Shown here piece after piece: positions 11,158 through 24,800 of a DNA stretch of 64,000 bases. The number at the start of each line of letters is the position of its first letter. Position 1 is the stretch's first letter. Below the pieces are notes generated by a model. That model saw only the letters and a list, made by a program, of their open reading frames with translations. It was not told where the DNA came from and did no database searches. The translations under genes and the position numbers were made by a program. The DNA comes from Aulostomus chinensis (taxonomy: Eukaryota; Chordata; Actinopteri; Syngnathiformes; Aulostomidae): assembly GCA_037954235.1 (NCBI GenBank), contig JBBMOA010000020.1:13736177-13800176 (forward strand), in the 5' to 3' direction.

Positions 11158-13650
11158 GCTTGGTGAGGCTCCACACCCTTTTTGTGTCCTCTTCCTCACT
11201 CCTTACTCCTGCTGTTTTCAGCTCATATTACCATGAGAGGAATTTTCAATACTGCAAGCCAAATGTTACAGCTCCCACCTTACATGTGCTGTTAATTCAC
11301 AACTGTTTTCCAAAACGGTATGTGTGCGTCAGACCACTAAAGCATGAAAACATTTAACCTCGCGCTCCCTGCGGATGATAAATCTCTCTCTCATGTCAGT
11401 CGGGAGGGATCCAAACAGCAGAACAACTCCATGTTCTTGGTAAGTTCCTGGAAATCTTCTTGCACAATATTTGTTTGTGTTAGGCCGTATTAAATGAGAG
11501 CAGACGTACAGAAACCCCTCTGATAACTGACACTAGGCTTGGTTCTGTTCCTGCCTGTTATGACACATGACAGGAGAGGAGAGGGTGGGGAGGAGGGGCA
11601 GTCAGGGGAGACGTTTCATGTTTCTTTGGAATATCTTAAGTTCCATGTCTGAAATCTACCTCCAGGCTTCAGAGCCAAGTATTAACCCAGACCCCTGGAT
11701 GGGCCACTTAAATTCTGTTTATTCCTATTCTTTCTTGCCTTCCTCTCCATTCATTCAGGGTAGCTAACAGGCCACTTCCCCCCCTGCTGACAAAGGTCAA
11801 GCTAGTTATCGTAAAAAGGTTATTCCAATTTAACTCTTAAGTTTAAGAGTCTGCATCCTATGGGTTAGCTAATGAGATACTGTAGGTGTCAGCAAGAAAT
11901 GTCCCTCGGAAACTGTTGATACTCACACTACTCACACTGCAACATTAGCAACAGAACCAATGGTTTTCATCTTCCTAAAGAAAATCTAACGATCTGGGCT
12001 TTTGAGTATAGTAATAATACACAGTTTAATTGCTTCATTTGGATGGATAGGAATACATACCATCTCTCTTTGTTTCGGGCTTTCAGAGACAAACGCAGTG
12101 ACTGCCGCTTGTATAAACCGTTAAACTTTAAACGTCACAGTTGTGTTGGTGCTGTATATTTGCAGGATAAGAACTTCACTGAAAGACAGTAAGAACTTTT
12201 CCTCGGTAGTCAACAAACACTGCCTTATTAAACTTAAATGATGTCAATTCAATTATGGCAAAAAAATCTGATTTTGTTTTCATTTCGACCGCGGCAAATC
12301 GGCACAACAGTAAAGCTGATATTCAAGCAATGTTACCTAACAATCTGGAACAATGTTGTTGGGTCAGTAGAGTTTCTGGGCTTTCTTGTTTAAAATGTTT
12401 TTAGAAATGATAATTGAATTGCTTTATTAGTAGTAGTACTCCCAACAGTTTCAGGGCTTATCACATTACATTACATTACATCTTTTAATGTCATTCAAAG
12501 AAGTATTTTGCTGCTCTAAAATGATCATCTTACATAAAGGGAGGTTCATCCCATAATTATACAAAACAGGTCAGAATCTGTCAAAATTCCCCTTTCATGT
12601 GGATCAACAGAAAACCTTAAACCTAAAAACATATTAGGGAAAACCACTGGTACTCTAACAGGCACAAAGTTTTTTTCATCAATCTTTACTTCATGATATT
12701 AAAGGTCAAAGTAATGCACTTTAAATGAACCAGAGCATCTAGATCACCACCCCCTTTCAGCATCAACGAACAATGACAGAGTCAAAGAAACTAGTCTGAA
12801 GGGTTTGTGAGCCCTCCTGTCATACTCGATACTTCAGGTGCACCGTTGTGGCTTTTCCATTTATATTCAACAGTACAAAAGAACCTCAAACAAAGTATTT
12901 TCTGATTGCTTACCATCCAACAACACCCTTTTATAAGGATGAGACCTTCAACCCATTCTCAGAGTTGACTGTAACCTCCGAAACAATCATTCTTTATGAC
13001 GGAGCGAAGTGACTCACCACAAACAAACCAACATTTCAATAGCGGTCCCCAGTCAGCTGGTCACCTGATGTCTGGTCTGGCTGCAGCCACCCGCCACAAC
13101 AAGGTTACCGAGAGGCTTCTCAACTTCTGTTGACTCCCTTATTATTTTAGGACACAGATATTAAGAGTGTGTTAAATTAAATGAAATTATGCATCACCCT
13201 TATGGCTACGTGTCAATTCTGTTTTGTTTTTTTTGTGGCTTCATAGATTCACGTGATGGTGTAATTTTACATGCAGTAAAATAAATCTGTTTCTTGTTGT
13301 CTGGCTGGTTTCATGTCATGGAGTAACTAACTGACTGTCTCTGTTTGCTCAATGACTCCACCTCCACACGCATTTTTTATGTTTACTTTCTTGTCAGAGG
13401 GCTCTTGTTTTGTAAATGTCATCTTTGTTTCAGTACAAGAAGGGTCTAACCTGTACAGAAGTCACTGAACACACCAAGACACGGATGAGTCAGGTGAACA
13501 CTATTCCTTTTGTGATTAAATGACTAAGCGTGAAGTGTGTGTTTTAGAATGTGTGATTATCTCTCTCTCTTCTCCTGAAACGAACACCTATGTCTTGTCC
13601 TCAAACTATTCATTTAGCTTGCTTAGATTTATCTCAGCAACAGTTTCGGG

Positions 13651-13709
13651 GTGTGTGTGTGTGTGTGTGTGTGTGCGTGTGCGTGTGCGTGCGCGCGCGT
13701 GCGTGTGTA
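13651..13709. repeat. TG/CG microsatellite
   Basis: TG run grading into GCGTGCGCGCGCGTGCG; alternating purine-pyrimidine. Confidence 0.95.
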
Positions 13710-15350
13710 CTTAAATCTAAAAGTGTGTTTGTTGCCACATGAGGTATTAACTTTGGGTCACGAGTCACAGGTAGTGCTGTTTAAAAACAATATGGTTGAT
13801 CAGGATGTAATTCTACCCAGGAGGGAGTGGCGTGTACTTTTTAATTACATCCTATGAGATCCATGTGAATCCCTGCACGTGCATCCTGGTGTGTATTTAT
13901 TGTTCATAGAAAACTGCCTCTATTATTGTAGTCGGTAATCCAAACAAATGATCGCAGTCAAAGCTTTTCGTGCCCTTTTAAAGCGAGGAAAGAGAGCTTA
14001 AAATATGAATGAGTGTTTTATTTGTAGTCTGAACCTCAATAAACAGTAATAATCTAAAAGGATTTATACGTCTCACTTCAGTTCTATTTCGTATTGTTTA
14101 GCTATATATAATAATAGTACAATATTTAAAGTTCCCATTCAAAATTGTCCTCAAACATTTGATATAGAGTTTCCTAAAGTATCAATAGTAAGACAAATAT
14201 ATACTGTTCATAATATGTAGGTTTTCCACTTTTTCGTATCGTTTAATCCATCAACTTTTGACCTCTACTTGTCATGTCAAAGTTGCTGTGCTGCTCTCAT
14301 TTTGTCCTTTTGAAGTTGTCAGGCAGGGTTCTGATAAATGTAGTAGAATAAGAAGTATAAAGTTTCATGTGAAATGTAAAAGATTAAAAGTTCCACAATA
14401 TAAATACTCGAGTAAAGTCAAAATAGTTCAACATTGTACACAAATTTAGTGCTTGATTAATTAAGAATACTTTGTTACATTCCACCACCGGGCATGCATG
14501 TATTAATTTAGTCTCTTAATACTTAATCGTGTGTATTTGATGGGAGTCGGATGTGAAAAACCTAAATAGAACAACCCAGGACATTCCTGTTGATCGGCAT
14601 ACTCAAAGCGATCACTGATCGAAGTTCATGCAGGCACTTCTGTTGTCTTAGACACACGAGACACGGATGTACATTATTCATCCACGCATAGACCAACTCG
14701 CGTGTGTCTGAATCCAGCTGAGCTAGGCTTGACCCGACTTGTTTTTAACGTTGACTCACATCTTGTTTCAGCTGCTGTCACCAACTAAAATGACAAGAGA
14801 AAGGAGTGGAGGTACAGTAGCTGAGATTTTTCAAGTGACACCGTGTGCTCATCACTAGTGCTTCTGTGCGGATTTACATAGAAAACAGTGGAAACAGCTG
14901 ATCTGCTCCTGTCTCCATGAAATTGGATTTATAAACCAACTGTGACATCAAATGCAATTTCCTTTCAAAATGTGATGCAGCAAGAGCTACTTGTTCATTT
15001 TAATGTCTTATAATGTTTCCTTTTTTGTGTGTGAAACTGTCATTAACTATGTATGTCTCTTTATACATATATAGTTGGTTTGGCACCCTTGGTTTGAATT
15101 TGCTTCGCAATTTAACATTTTAATCTCTCCCTCTTTTTGTGGACACGAACACGCGGTAATGAGATGTGACTCATCAATATGTGATCTGGTTCAATGTGTA
15201 AACAAGATGGAGATGTGATGATGTGTTGAGATATAGCCTTCTGAGGGCTTTTCATCCCCCCTGCACTGATACTACCCCATAGATAGATTTCCACAGCTCG
15301 CTCGCCTCTCACCTGGTCTATAAACCTTATCTGAACTCCTGCTAGACACA

Positions 15351-15570
15351 CAGACACACACACAGACACACACTCTACTCACACACACACACACACTCTA
15401 CTCACACACACACATGCTAATTGCCGCTGGCCGCATGAGAACAAATCTATGACTGTGTGGAACCTGAGAACCGAGCAGTCGTAAATGATACGTGTGTGTG
15501 TGTGTGTGTGTGTCTGTGTGTGTCCAGTTGTGTGTCTATGTGTGTGTCTGTGTGTGCGCGTGCGCGCGTG
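15351..15570. repeat. CA tracts and inverted TG tract
   Basis: CA/GACA repeats at 15351-15416 and a TG/CTGTG repeat at 15491-15570 in opposite sense, about 75 bases apart. They could pair imperfectly. Confidence 0.85.
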
Positions 15571-15944
15571 TCGTGCTGAGTGCTGCAGTGGAATGATGTC
15601 ATCCCTGTAATGGCACACTGGCACAGAGTGGTTGAGCATTGTCCTGCAGCACCTCAGTTCACAGTGATGAGCGTCATCGGGGCAGATTATAGCTCCGATT
15701 CACAGCCTGAGGTGGGACAACAGATTGCTTCACACTGCACAGACTTTTTGTAATTACATATTCACACAACAGACGTGTACCAACGCATAAAAAACATAAT
15801 CATCATCGTCATCATCAGTGACACATTTTGCCTGCTGTAATAAAGAGAAAATATCCACAGAGGAATTTATACTTGCATAATTACAGGCCATTCTGTTTAT
15901 TTTCCTCATTAATGTGTCTGAAAGAAAGAAATATCTTTAACACA

Positions 15945-16060
15945 GAGAAAGGAATAATTAAAAGCCTTTATTGTCACACCTAAATCTTAAAAAGAGGCGA
16001 CATGTTTCAACTGTAATAGGTCTTCATCAGGGACGTTTTCCTCATTTCCTGGAAGATTTT
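15945..16060 (-). repeat. Transposable-element 3' end carrying CTGATGA...GAAAC
   Basis: On the minus strand the order is CCCTGATGAAGACC, TATTACAG, TTGAAACATGTCGCCTC, then GTGACAATAAAGGC. Repeats with a GAAGACC...GAAAC block followed by a poly(A)-like signal are common in fish retroelements. The core words of a hammerhead ribozyme (CTGATGA at 16030-16024 and GAAAC at 16008-16004) are present, but stems I and III were not evident. Confidence 0.4.
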
Positions 16061-17324
16061 TTTTTTTTTTTTCCAGTACGTGCATCCATATGGGGTCATG
16101 ACAAGTATGGGTGATGATGAGATGCGCAGTATTGGTGTGAAAAGTGGTGTAGCTGAGGTGCAATTAAATGACAGAAATAGAGCTAGAGGAGGAAATGAGA
16201 AAAGGTTGGGTAGGAGAGGGAGAAAGAGAGATGGGGCGGTGATAGCTACATATTTTAGCAACACACTGATCCCTACTGTATGTATTAAGAGCTCTAATAT
16301 TGAGAAGAAGAACAATATTATTATGGGACACACTTCTTTTATTCCATTTTGGTGGGTCTTGGTGTATTTTATGTGAATATTTGAAGCCAAGATGTGATGT
16401 TTTTTTTTTCCATTTGTGACAAAATTTTAGCTTTTTCTTACTTCAAGAGCTTCTCAGTTAGTAGCAGCTACCAGTGCTAGACTGGAATATATTATAAGGA
16501 CAAAAATCTGTCCTATTTTCCAAGTTATGTGACCTAGAGACTTCACATTTTTAACAAATTTTAAGAAGTAAATCTAGGCCACAGCTCCTGTTACTGCATT
16601 TTAGTGTAGCCTGTATTTCATATGAATGATTTAGTCAAACATTAATGTTTTATTAATATTCTGCTGAAATTCTACATATTTTTCTTTCATTAGCTTCCAT
16701 GTTTAGTGACATACACACTCCAAGTTGGTGCTAGATATGAATACTGTTCACTAAATATGAGGCACACTTGTTTTTGTTGCATTTAAAGTTTTAATCTTTT
16801 TATTTTCATCAGGGATTCCAGAATTAGCACCGGCTATTTATTTCACTTCACTGACTTCTATATTTCATAGCCGTTTAACAAAACAAAACACATAGTTTTG
16901 TTTCTTACACTGCAAAATTACATTTTATTTTGATGCTTCATTTTTTTCAGTGGCATCCATATTATGTGACCTCAGGATTCCAAATCAGTACCAGGTATAA
17001 GGGCACTATCGTACTGTAATGCATTTTGATACATGCGTTGTATTCATCAAAAGTGTGATGTACAATATGCAGCATAATGACGATGATAATGATAAGATTA
17101 TAAGAAATAAATCAAATAATTTAAAAAGGGAGAGAAAATTGACTTCAAAAATTCACTTTTTCCGATCATTTCAATGTGACAGTATGTTCTGTTGACATGT
17201 AAATGTCCTGAAATGAACGAGAAATCTCTTTATGTCTTATTTAAGTGAGTTTTACTTTCATAAAGGAAGAAGCACACACCTGCATGCAGCGCTGCAGCAA
17301 ATACCCCACAGAGTTTTTGAAGAA
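16061..17324. other. AT-rich intergenic stretch, nothing recognised
   Basis: Opposed open frames at 16007-16390 (minus) and 16080-16376 (plus) have low complexity and no family resemblance. No repeat family identified. Confidence 0.5.
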
Positions 17325-17339
17325 GAAGTGTAAATGAGG

Positions 17340-17653
17340 AGGGGCGGCACGGCTCAGACTTTAGCGTGGCTGTCTAGCAGCTGAAGGGTCGCTGGTTCAA
17401 TCCTCACTTCCCCTGGTGACCATGTTGTTGTAGTCAAGTATCCTTGAGCAAGGTACTGAACCCCTAACTGCTCCTGGACGGCCCTGCGATGGACTGGTGA
17501 CCAGTCCAGGGTGAAGCCAGACTCTCGCCCAATGTCAGCTGGGATAGGCTCCAGCCCCCCCCCCCCCCCCCCCGTGACCCTTAATGGATAGATGAACGGA
17601 TGGATGGATGGATGGAGGGGTGAGTGGTTGATGGAGGGAGGGATGGATGGATG
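17340..17653 (+). mobile_element. tRNA-derived SINE with intact target-site duplication
   Basis: Begins GGGGCGGCACGGCTC. A-box-like TTAGCGTGGCTG and B-box GGTTCAATCC at about 17395 mark a pol III promoter. The body includes CAAGTATCCTTGAGCAAGG and the tail block CAATGTCAGCTGGGATAGG, then a poly-C run and a (GGAT)n 3' end. It is flanked by a perfect 15-bp direct repeat, GAAGTGTAAATGAGG, at 17325-17339 and 17654-17668. The perfect duplication shows LINE-type insertion and suggests a young copy. It shares the body with the copy at 34162-34392. Confidence 0.9.
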
Positions 17654-17668
17654 GAAGTGTAAATGAGG

Positions 17669-19810
17669 CCATAATTTAAAAGTTGGAATATGGAGACAAA
17701 GGATGAGAAGAATAGAAGAAAAGGTTTACAATTACATGATGTGACAATTTCTTTTCATGGGGAAGTGTTGCCATGGATTCCTAATTATGTATCCATTTTT
17801 TCCCCTCTCCTTCTGAAGAGATGGGGGTTGACCATTGATGGGACTGAACTGGATAACCTCACACACCACCAGCTCTGGAGTGAACTGTTAGAAGAAGGGA
17901 AATCATTATGCTGATGGATGCTTTTCATTTGTCACATTGATTTGTTTTGAACTTGTTTGACCTGGTGATGTATGATAAAAATGCATTTTTATTTGTCTTT
18001 CTTTACATTCATTTGCTCAAAATGAAATCATGTTACATAACAAAACCTCAGTGTAAACCTCTTTCCTTAGTTATCCCTCGGCTCTGTACCCCTACCTACT
18101 CTCTTTTTCTCACCTTCCTCTCATTCATCACACATCTTTTCTTTCTCATTGTATCCCCCCCCCCCCCCCCTTATGCTATCAAGCTTACTTGCCTTAAATA
18201 AGAGCTGCACACAGAGAAAGAGCCAGGATGATGCTGGGCAGGAGATGAGCTAGAATAATCATGCAGGAAACACAAAAGCTGGCTGCCCAACACTCATCTG
18301 TATTTATAAGACCAGCAGAAAAAGAAATCATCTCATGCTAAAACACACACACACACACACACCTGCCACATCTGTTATGTGAGGGAGAGGTGGGGGCATG
18401 TGGTCTGCGTGCTTTAAGTCCTGTATCAACCCACTAACCTCCATCGCAGTCCCATCCCCCACCGCCCCTCTGGGATGAGAGCATTACCTCCTACTATAGC
18501 ATGTGACTGCATGTGACTGCGTTACATGTGCATGTGCACACTGGGTCAAAGGGCACCATGTACTATACTGTACATTACCAGGCTGCCTTTTTAACGCTTG
18601 AGGATGCTGCATGAGCAGTCGTGAAGCATTCAATAGTCCTCATCATGGAGATGTGCGAGAAGTGTGTGAACGACAACGACTCTGATCTTACATAATGTGT
18701 GTTTATCATCCTTGATTACTAACTAACTATGGTCATCCAGTGTGTGTCCATGTGTGCACAGCTGCAACACATTACTTATTTTTCTTGTTAGGTAGCATCC
18801 ACCTATAAAACTCTTGAATTTTTAGTCTCATTCTGAAATTCCTGGTGCAGCACTGTCTCCCAAAATTAGGCTTATATATTGTTTTGTATCTTTCTGAGAA
18901 TAATTGTACAAATCAAATGTTATACAATAAATCTTTCACACAATTAACCAGCAAGGGAGATTGCAACAATACTCGTTTCGTAAATGTTCTTACCTTTAGC
19001 TAACATCAGTGTAGGTTACAGACTACTGAATACCAAAAGATTCCAAAGTGAATAATAATATAAATAAATCTTGGCTTTGTTCGTGTATTCTTGAGGCAGA
19101 GGTAAAACTTTACCAGTGTGGTTAAACCTATGTCTTATGTCTTAAGGGTAATTGCTTTGTTATGACTACATAAAACAAATGTAGGAAAGAGGGAAGAACA
19201 CTTTTCTTTTAAGTAAAACCTTTTTGTAAAACAGTAGCAATACAGTAAATGTGTATCTACATAAAGATACATGTAAAAACATGAAGTGTGAAGTGGAGTT
19301 GCAGTATGGGTCAAAGTGCAAAAATAGAAATGTGCAGTCAGTTAGCAGTAAAAGTAAATGCAATAATCTGAAGGATTAAGTGGGTCAGCAGTAATTTAAC
19401 ATCAGAGTACGAATGATGTGCATACATACATTATTCACAGTAAACCCCAAAGCCCAGCAAAACAGGGTGAAATTCCTAAATGATGATATGCTTGATTGCA
19501 GATATTTCTGTTGAAAATCACTTGAATAATTTTGAGGCATAACTTTTTCCCCCCCAAAAAATGTACCAGTTTATATTTTCAGAACTTGTTTTATTCATGA
19601 TTTTCTTGATCTTTCATCCTCTCTTTCCTCATCTGCTGAGAATCCCCAACACACACGCGCACACACACGTGCACACACACACACACACGCTTTGCGATGT
19701 CAAGGTCACTATAAGGCACACATTCATATATCTTCTCTCTCACTGGCCTAAATGGAGGGTAGGATACACACAAAGACACAAAGAGACAGTCAAATGTACT
19801 GCTGTAGGCA

Positions 19811-19856
<46 letters not shown>

Positions 19857-20682
19857 TGTGCGCGCGCGCGTGTGTGTGCACATTCTTTTGTGCCTATGTG
19901 CGTGTGTTGGAGTGAATTATGGCCTGCACTCACCATTAAAATCACCAGGGAAAGCACATACATAGATAGCTTCATTACTCCCTTTCTCCATCTTTCCCTC
20001 CCTCCCTGCATCCATCCTCCTGTTTTCTCTGCTCGTCAAGTAGTGCTGGTGATGGTGCCTTGGCCGTCCAGACAAAGAGGAGCTAATCTGCCGTAAAGAA
20101 TGAGCCTACAGGTCTGTGAAGTCAACATCATATCTGATGGAAATCAAGTATTGTCAATGTCACTGATCTGACATTACAATGAAATAACAAGCACTTGTAC
20201 ACCCTGAGCAGTACGGTTAAATTTGGAGGAGGATAAGATGCTAATCGACAGCTTTTGTCTTGACAAAATGTTCTGAAACAGTGTTTAAAATAATAAAACG
20301 ACAAATAAAATTCAACCAAGAAATGAAAAACAAAACAAAAGAGGCTGCCAGACAAAGCCATAAATAATCTTTACAAAATCTCATAATAGTAGTGTCTGAC
20401 ACCTAAATGCACAGCACTCAGGCTGTCACTCTTGACCCAGAGAGGATAATTCTTGGACCATGGGCTTCCCAGGGGAATCATCAAAGCAAGCTTAAAGCTG
20501 TAGCCCAGAACATTACATCATAGGCTCCGCCGTAGCCTTCTCTGCCTTTATTGTTTTAGATAAAGTGTTTGGAGCAACACACAACTTCAGTTTGATCAAT
20601 TTGGTGCGGTAACATTTACAAAGTCAAGACCGGCCACATGGATAAGTTATTCATACAAATTTAAATTATGAGAAGGCTAACT
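17669..20682. other. Intergenic region with microsatellites, no gene recognised
   Basis: Contains poly-C (about 18155-18170), CA at 18342-18363, CA at 19650-19690 and TG/CG at 19811-19880. Open frames (17690-17914, 17947-18201, 19166-19363 minus) show no family resemblance. Confidence 0.6.
19811..19880. repeat. TG/CG microsatellite
   Basis: TG tract of about 40 bases, then TTGTGCGCGCGCGCGTGTG. Confidence 0.95.
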
Positions 20683-21042
20683 GGGGTGGCACGGTAGTAC
20701 AGTTGTTAGCACTGTCGCCCCACAGCAAGAAGGTTCCAGGTTTGAGTCCCGGCTGGAGCACAGGATCTTTCTGTGTGGAGTCTGCATGTTCTCCCTGTTC
20801 CTGCGTGGGTTCTCTCTGGTACTCCAGCTTCCTCCCACAGTCCAAAGACATCAAGAGGGGATGAGGTTAATTGAATACTCTGTCTATATGTGTTGTCTGT
20901 CTATATGTGTTGGCCCTGCAATGGACTGGCAACATATCCAGGGTGAACCCCGCCTTATGCCCCCCCCCCCCCCCACACACACACACACACACACGACCCT
21001 TAACAAGATTAGCAGTGGAAAATGGATGGATGGATGGATGGA
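20683..21042 (+). mobile_element. tRNA-type SINE-like repeat, different head, same tail
   Basis: Starts GGGGTGGCACGGTAGTAC. TTAGCACTGTCGCCCCACAG and GGTTTGAGTCCC correspond to A- and B-box regions. The middle (TTTCTGTGTGGAGTCTGCAT, CTTCCTCCCACAGTCCAAAG) is a very common teleost repeat. It holds an internal duplication of an 18-base CTGTCTATATGTGTTG word, and ends with GGGTGAACCCCGCC, poly-C/CA, GACCCTTAACAAGATTAGC and (GGAT)n. A flanking duplication is unclear (TAACTGG-like on both sides). Confidence 0.75.
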
Positions 21043-21129
21043 TAACTGGAAAAAGTTTTATCTACAAAACAAAAACTAAATACAAGGCTCCTGTAGACTG
21101 ACAATCAATCAAGAACCACTGTGGCTGTA

Positions 21130-21840
21130 CCACACTATCCATCTATTGATCCATAAATCCATTCATCTGTCCATCCATCCTCAACCCACTATCTACAGTC
21201 TTGTCGTGGATGTAGCAGCTCAAATAGGGCATCCCAAATTCTCCTTTCTCTGGCACATCGACAAGCTCTGACTGGGGGGTCCAGAGGCCTTCTGGGCCAG
21301 CATTGACATACAATCTTTCCACCTGGTCTTCAGTTTGCCCTGCAGTGTCCTCCCAGCTGGATGTGCCTGGAACACCTCTATAGGGAGGTCCCAGGTGGCA
21401 TCCTGACCAGATGCTCACTCAAGAACAGGACCTGATGTCCTTGTACCCCTTTCCCTGGGATAGGGTTCCACCCTACTTGAAGTGGCAATCAACTATTTCC
21501 CTTGCTCAGAACCAATGGCCTCAGATTTAGAGGTGTTGATCTGGATCCTAGCCACTTCTTACAAGGCTGCAATCAGTCAAGAGAGAACTGAAGGTCACAG
21601 ACTGATGACGCCATCAGGACCACAAGACCTGCAAAAAGCAACGATGCAATGCGAAGCTTAATAAACTGCAACCTGCCCACAACCCCAACTTCTCCTAAGA
21701 ATCCTGTCCATAAGAACCAGAAGCAGGCAAGGTGACAGGGAGAAGCCCATGTGGAGAAAAAAACCCATCCAGACGAGTGCAGTACCGTATTACAGAAGTT
21801 GAAAGCCTCCACATATTTTGGCTGCATCATCAACAGGTAA
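21130..21840 (-). mobile_element. Degenerate non-LTR retrotransposon fragment (reverse transcriptase 3' part)
   Basis: On the minus strand, around 21640-21570, the peptide FAGLVVLMASSVCDLQFSLD corresponds to the decayed YADD-LLASS reverse transcriptase block of fish LINEs. Further on, after stops and frame changes, SEAM/SKSEA-like wording can be traced. At 21418-21143 GTSSWEDTAGQTEDQVERLYV matches the C-terminal block usually ending GRPKTRWRDY. Several stops and frameshifts interrupt it. No intact ORF, no 5' end. The exact LINE clade was not determined. It sits directly after the SINE, on the opposite strand. Confidence 0.65.
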
Positions 21841-24800
21841 TGTGAGAGCTGTCAGACCATCAGAAAGATGTCTTTACAAATTACAAAAAAAATATTTGGA
21901 AGTCTGTGAACCTGCCAAAGAAAAAATCCTGTTTGGTCTGGGAGTTATTTAAGCTTTTCTAATTACTTTTAGATCATATTTCAGAGACAATCGCAACTGA
22001 TGTAATGTGTGCAAATAAAAAGGAATAAATGCACATCTGGCCCAACCATCGCACCAGGTTTTATCTTATTTTGGAAAATCAGCCGCTGATTGTGTAAGTT
22101 TAGTCAACCGCTAGTTAACCTAGCGACGTTTTAAAAGAGTAAAAAAGAAACAAGCAGCAGAAATCTGACACCAAAAGGAAGTCACTTTTTTTTTAAAAAA
22201 AGCTAATTAAACATAGCACTCCTTTACTTGTGCCCCCTTGTGTCTTTTTTGATGTCCATCTTGCATCCGTCTGTCCATTTGTGCCAGTTTGCCAATGTGT
22301 GTGAGCACATTTATGACTGTGCAACAGTGAATAATTTCACCACCACCCTCTTAAAAGGCTCTTTCCCATCTGTGTTACATATGTGTATGGGTTTTTACCC
22401 TGGCTTTGACGTGTACAGCTGTGTGTTTATATGTTTTGTGTGCATGTTCATGGACAGTAAAACTTGAGGCTTTGGTATTCTTACTTTGTTTAGAAAGGCT
22501 ACAGAACCCCCAGCATGAGAAAACAACACAACAGGCCTCACATGCACACACGCCAGTTTGATGCTTTGTTGTTATTTGTGAGGCAATTTATAATTCATGA
22601 ATGAAACTTGCTGAAAATGCACTTAACAGATTGGTAAGTTGATGTTTTTTTACTGGTATGTTTTTGTTTGTTTATTTCTCCAAAGTGAAGAATTTAAGAC
22701 ACGTAAAAATCCATCACCATAAAGGTCATGACAGGATTAAGCCAAAAGAGAAATCCAGCTGTAGAAACAGTGAGGGAAAAGCCTGAGAGCTTTATTGTAA
22801 TGCTAGTAGAAGGCCAGTTATGACAGTGTGGTCTGTTCCTGGAAGATATCACCCAGGAGGGATGGATGAGCCTCACATTGGAACAAAGGAGATCAGGTAT
22901 GGGGGAGGGGTGACGGCAGGAGAAGAAGACCTTACAGATGATGGTGATATAGTGTAGCAGTTAATACAGCGCAGGTTTCTAAAGAGCAATACCCTGCACA
23001 ATGTCCTGCTAGTTTCAGTCTGGTGCATGTGGGTGCAATCTCTTTTTTACGACTGTTAGATACGTAATATTCCCACCAATTTAGAATTACCGACAGTGTT
23101 TACTGGGTGTTTAGTTTTGGTTTTAAGATGTGGTTAAACATGGCTTAGATTAGAATGACCAGAGTGAGCCAGAACAACTGTGAACTGTGTTGCTTCCCCT
23201 TTTTTGGCATTCCAATTGGCTGTATCTGTGTGTACAGGAGGGGGTCAGAGGGGAGTGTTTTCTGCATAAATTGAGAACTTATGTCACCCACAGAAGCATG
23301 TGTTTTTAGCATCTGTTTCACTGAGCCAAGTTCACACTTTCAAAGTTGTCAGACTCTTAGTGTTCACACAATTTGTTGTCTTTAATCCAACATGGATCTA
23401 CAATCTGTCCTGTTGATGGACCAAGAATACCCAAGGCTAGTGATGTTTTTTCTTACATCAAGCAATGTATGGATGTCAAAAGAGAAAAAACACGGCGAGA
23501 AACATTTTTCCCATAACATATGATTTGTCATGTTTACAAAAGCCAACACACCATTTTCTGTTTTCTTTGCTCCTCAGCAAGAGCATGACAGCAACAGTAA
23601 TAGTGTATCACATACAGTAGAAGAAAAATAAATAGTGGAAGAAAGTAAGTTATTGTTGTAGAGATGCAAAAAGACACATTTTCATATATGCAGATTCTAC
23701 AAAGAGCGTGGCCCTGATTAACAAACCAAAGCCTGAAAATAATCCAATCTGTATGAGAGAGGAGGGCACCAGTGGCCTTTACAGGTCTCCACACACTGTT
23801 TGAGGCAAGCCTTTTGTGAAAGCACGGACCTTTATGCTCACTTTCAAAATTAAATTTTTCTTTATCAGGCCAAGCAACATGAAGAAAGTGAAGAAAAACA
23901 CAACATGCACACACGCTAGTGCACACACACACACACACACAATTATTGATTCAGCATCTGTTGGTTTTTTTCTTAAAAAAAAAATCTGACCTTGTATGCA
24001 CAAGTCTGGGTCAGCATTGTTGAAAGAGAGTTTTGTTACATGATCAAATAGGAACGGAGCAAATAAACATTATATGACACATATTTCTGTGGAACATCCA
24101 GATTGAATCCCACATAAAAGTGTGTTCCGGGCACTGAAAGTGGCTGGAAAGACAAAGAGGCGTCAAAGAGTTGTTTCCTTTCTGTCGACCACAAACCCCT
24201 CTAGTATGAGAACATTAAACAGAAATATGTTCCAGTGAGTAATACTTCACGTTAGCTCACTCATTTAGTATTGTATCATGTATTACGCAAGCTAAGAAGT
24301 AGCTTAACGCTAAATGTTGCTAAATGGTAGTTTACGTTAGCATATATATTGCCCTGAAATGTGGCCTCCAGATTTTCCCTATCCATTGTTTTTTTTCTTC
24401 ACTTAGTGGTGAAATAAAAATTGTCAGATTGCCAACATTGATTCAAGATGCCGAATGGAAAACAGCAGTAGAATACATCATCATTTTAGCGTCACACCTT
24501 GACGATAATGTCAGGGAACATGGCTGCTATGTAAATACTGCTTGCTAGCTTCTACTAAAGCTCTGGTTGCCATTTCGACAGGAGAAGCTGAGTAAAAATA
24601 GCATCCATTTCAAATCATCAGACTTCATGGCCCACTTCAAATCCACAGATATTGAACGATATATCACAAAACGTTATCGATAAAACATTACTGACCCTTA
24701 TAATGTCCCCAGGGTGCTTTCATGACTGTTGAAACGACTGGAGCAGACAATATTCCAGACCTGCAGTATCCAGACAACTGCAATTACCTGATCAACATTC

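Larger units (their letters stand above)
11176..15940. other. Intergenic region, no gene recognised
   Basis: Between FOXO3 and ARMC2. No ORF resembles a known protein. It holds a TG/CG tract at 13651-13709, CA tracts at 15351-15416 and a TG tract at 15491-15570. Conserved noncoding elements cannot be judged without comparison. Confidence 0.6.

Noticed and set aside
16007..16390. Opposed 127-aa and 98-aa frames
   Set aside because: AT-rich, compositionally biased, no recognisable motif, inside a repeat-bearing stretch.
17340..17653. A functional tRNA gene at the SINE head
   Set aside because: A- and B-box words are present but no cloverleaf could be folded, and the target-site duplication and GGAT tail show a SINE.
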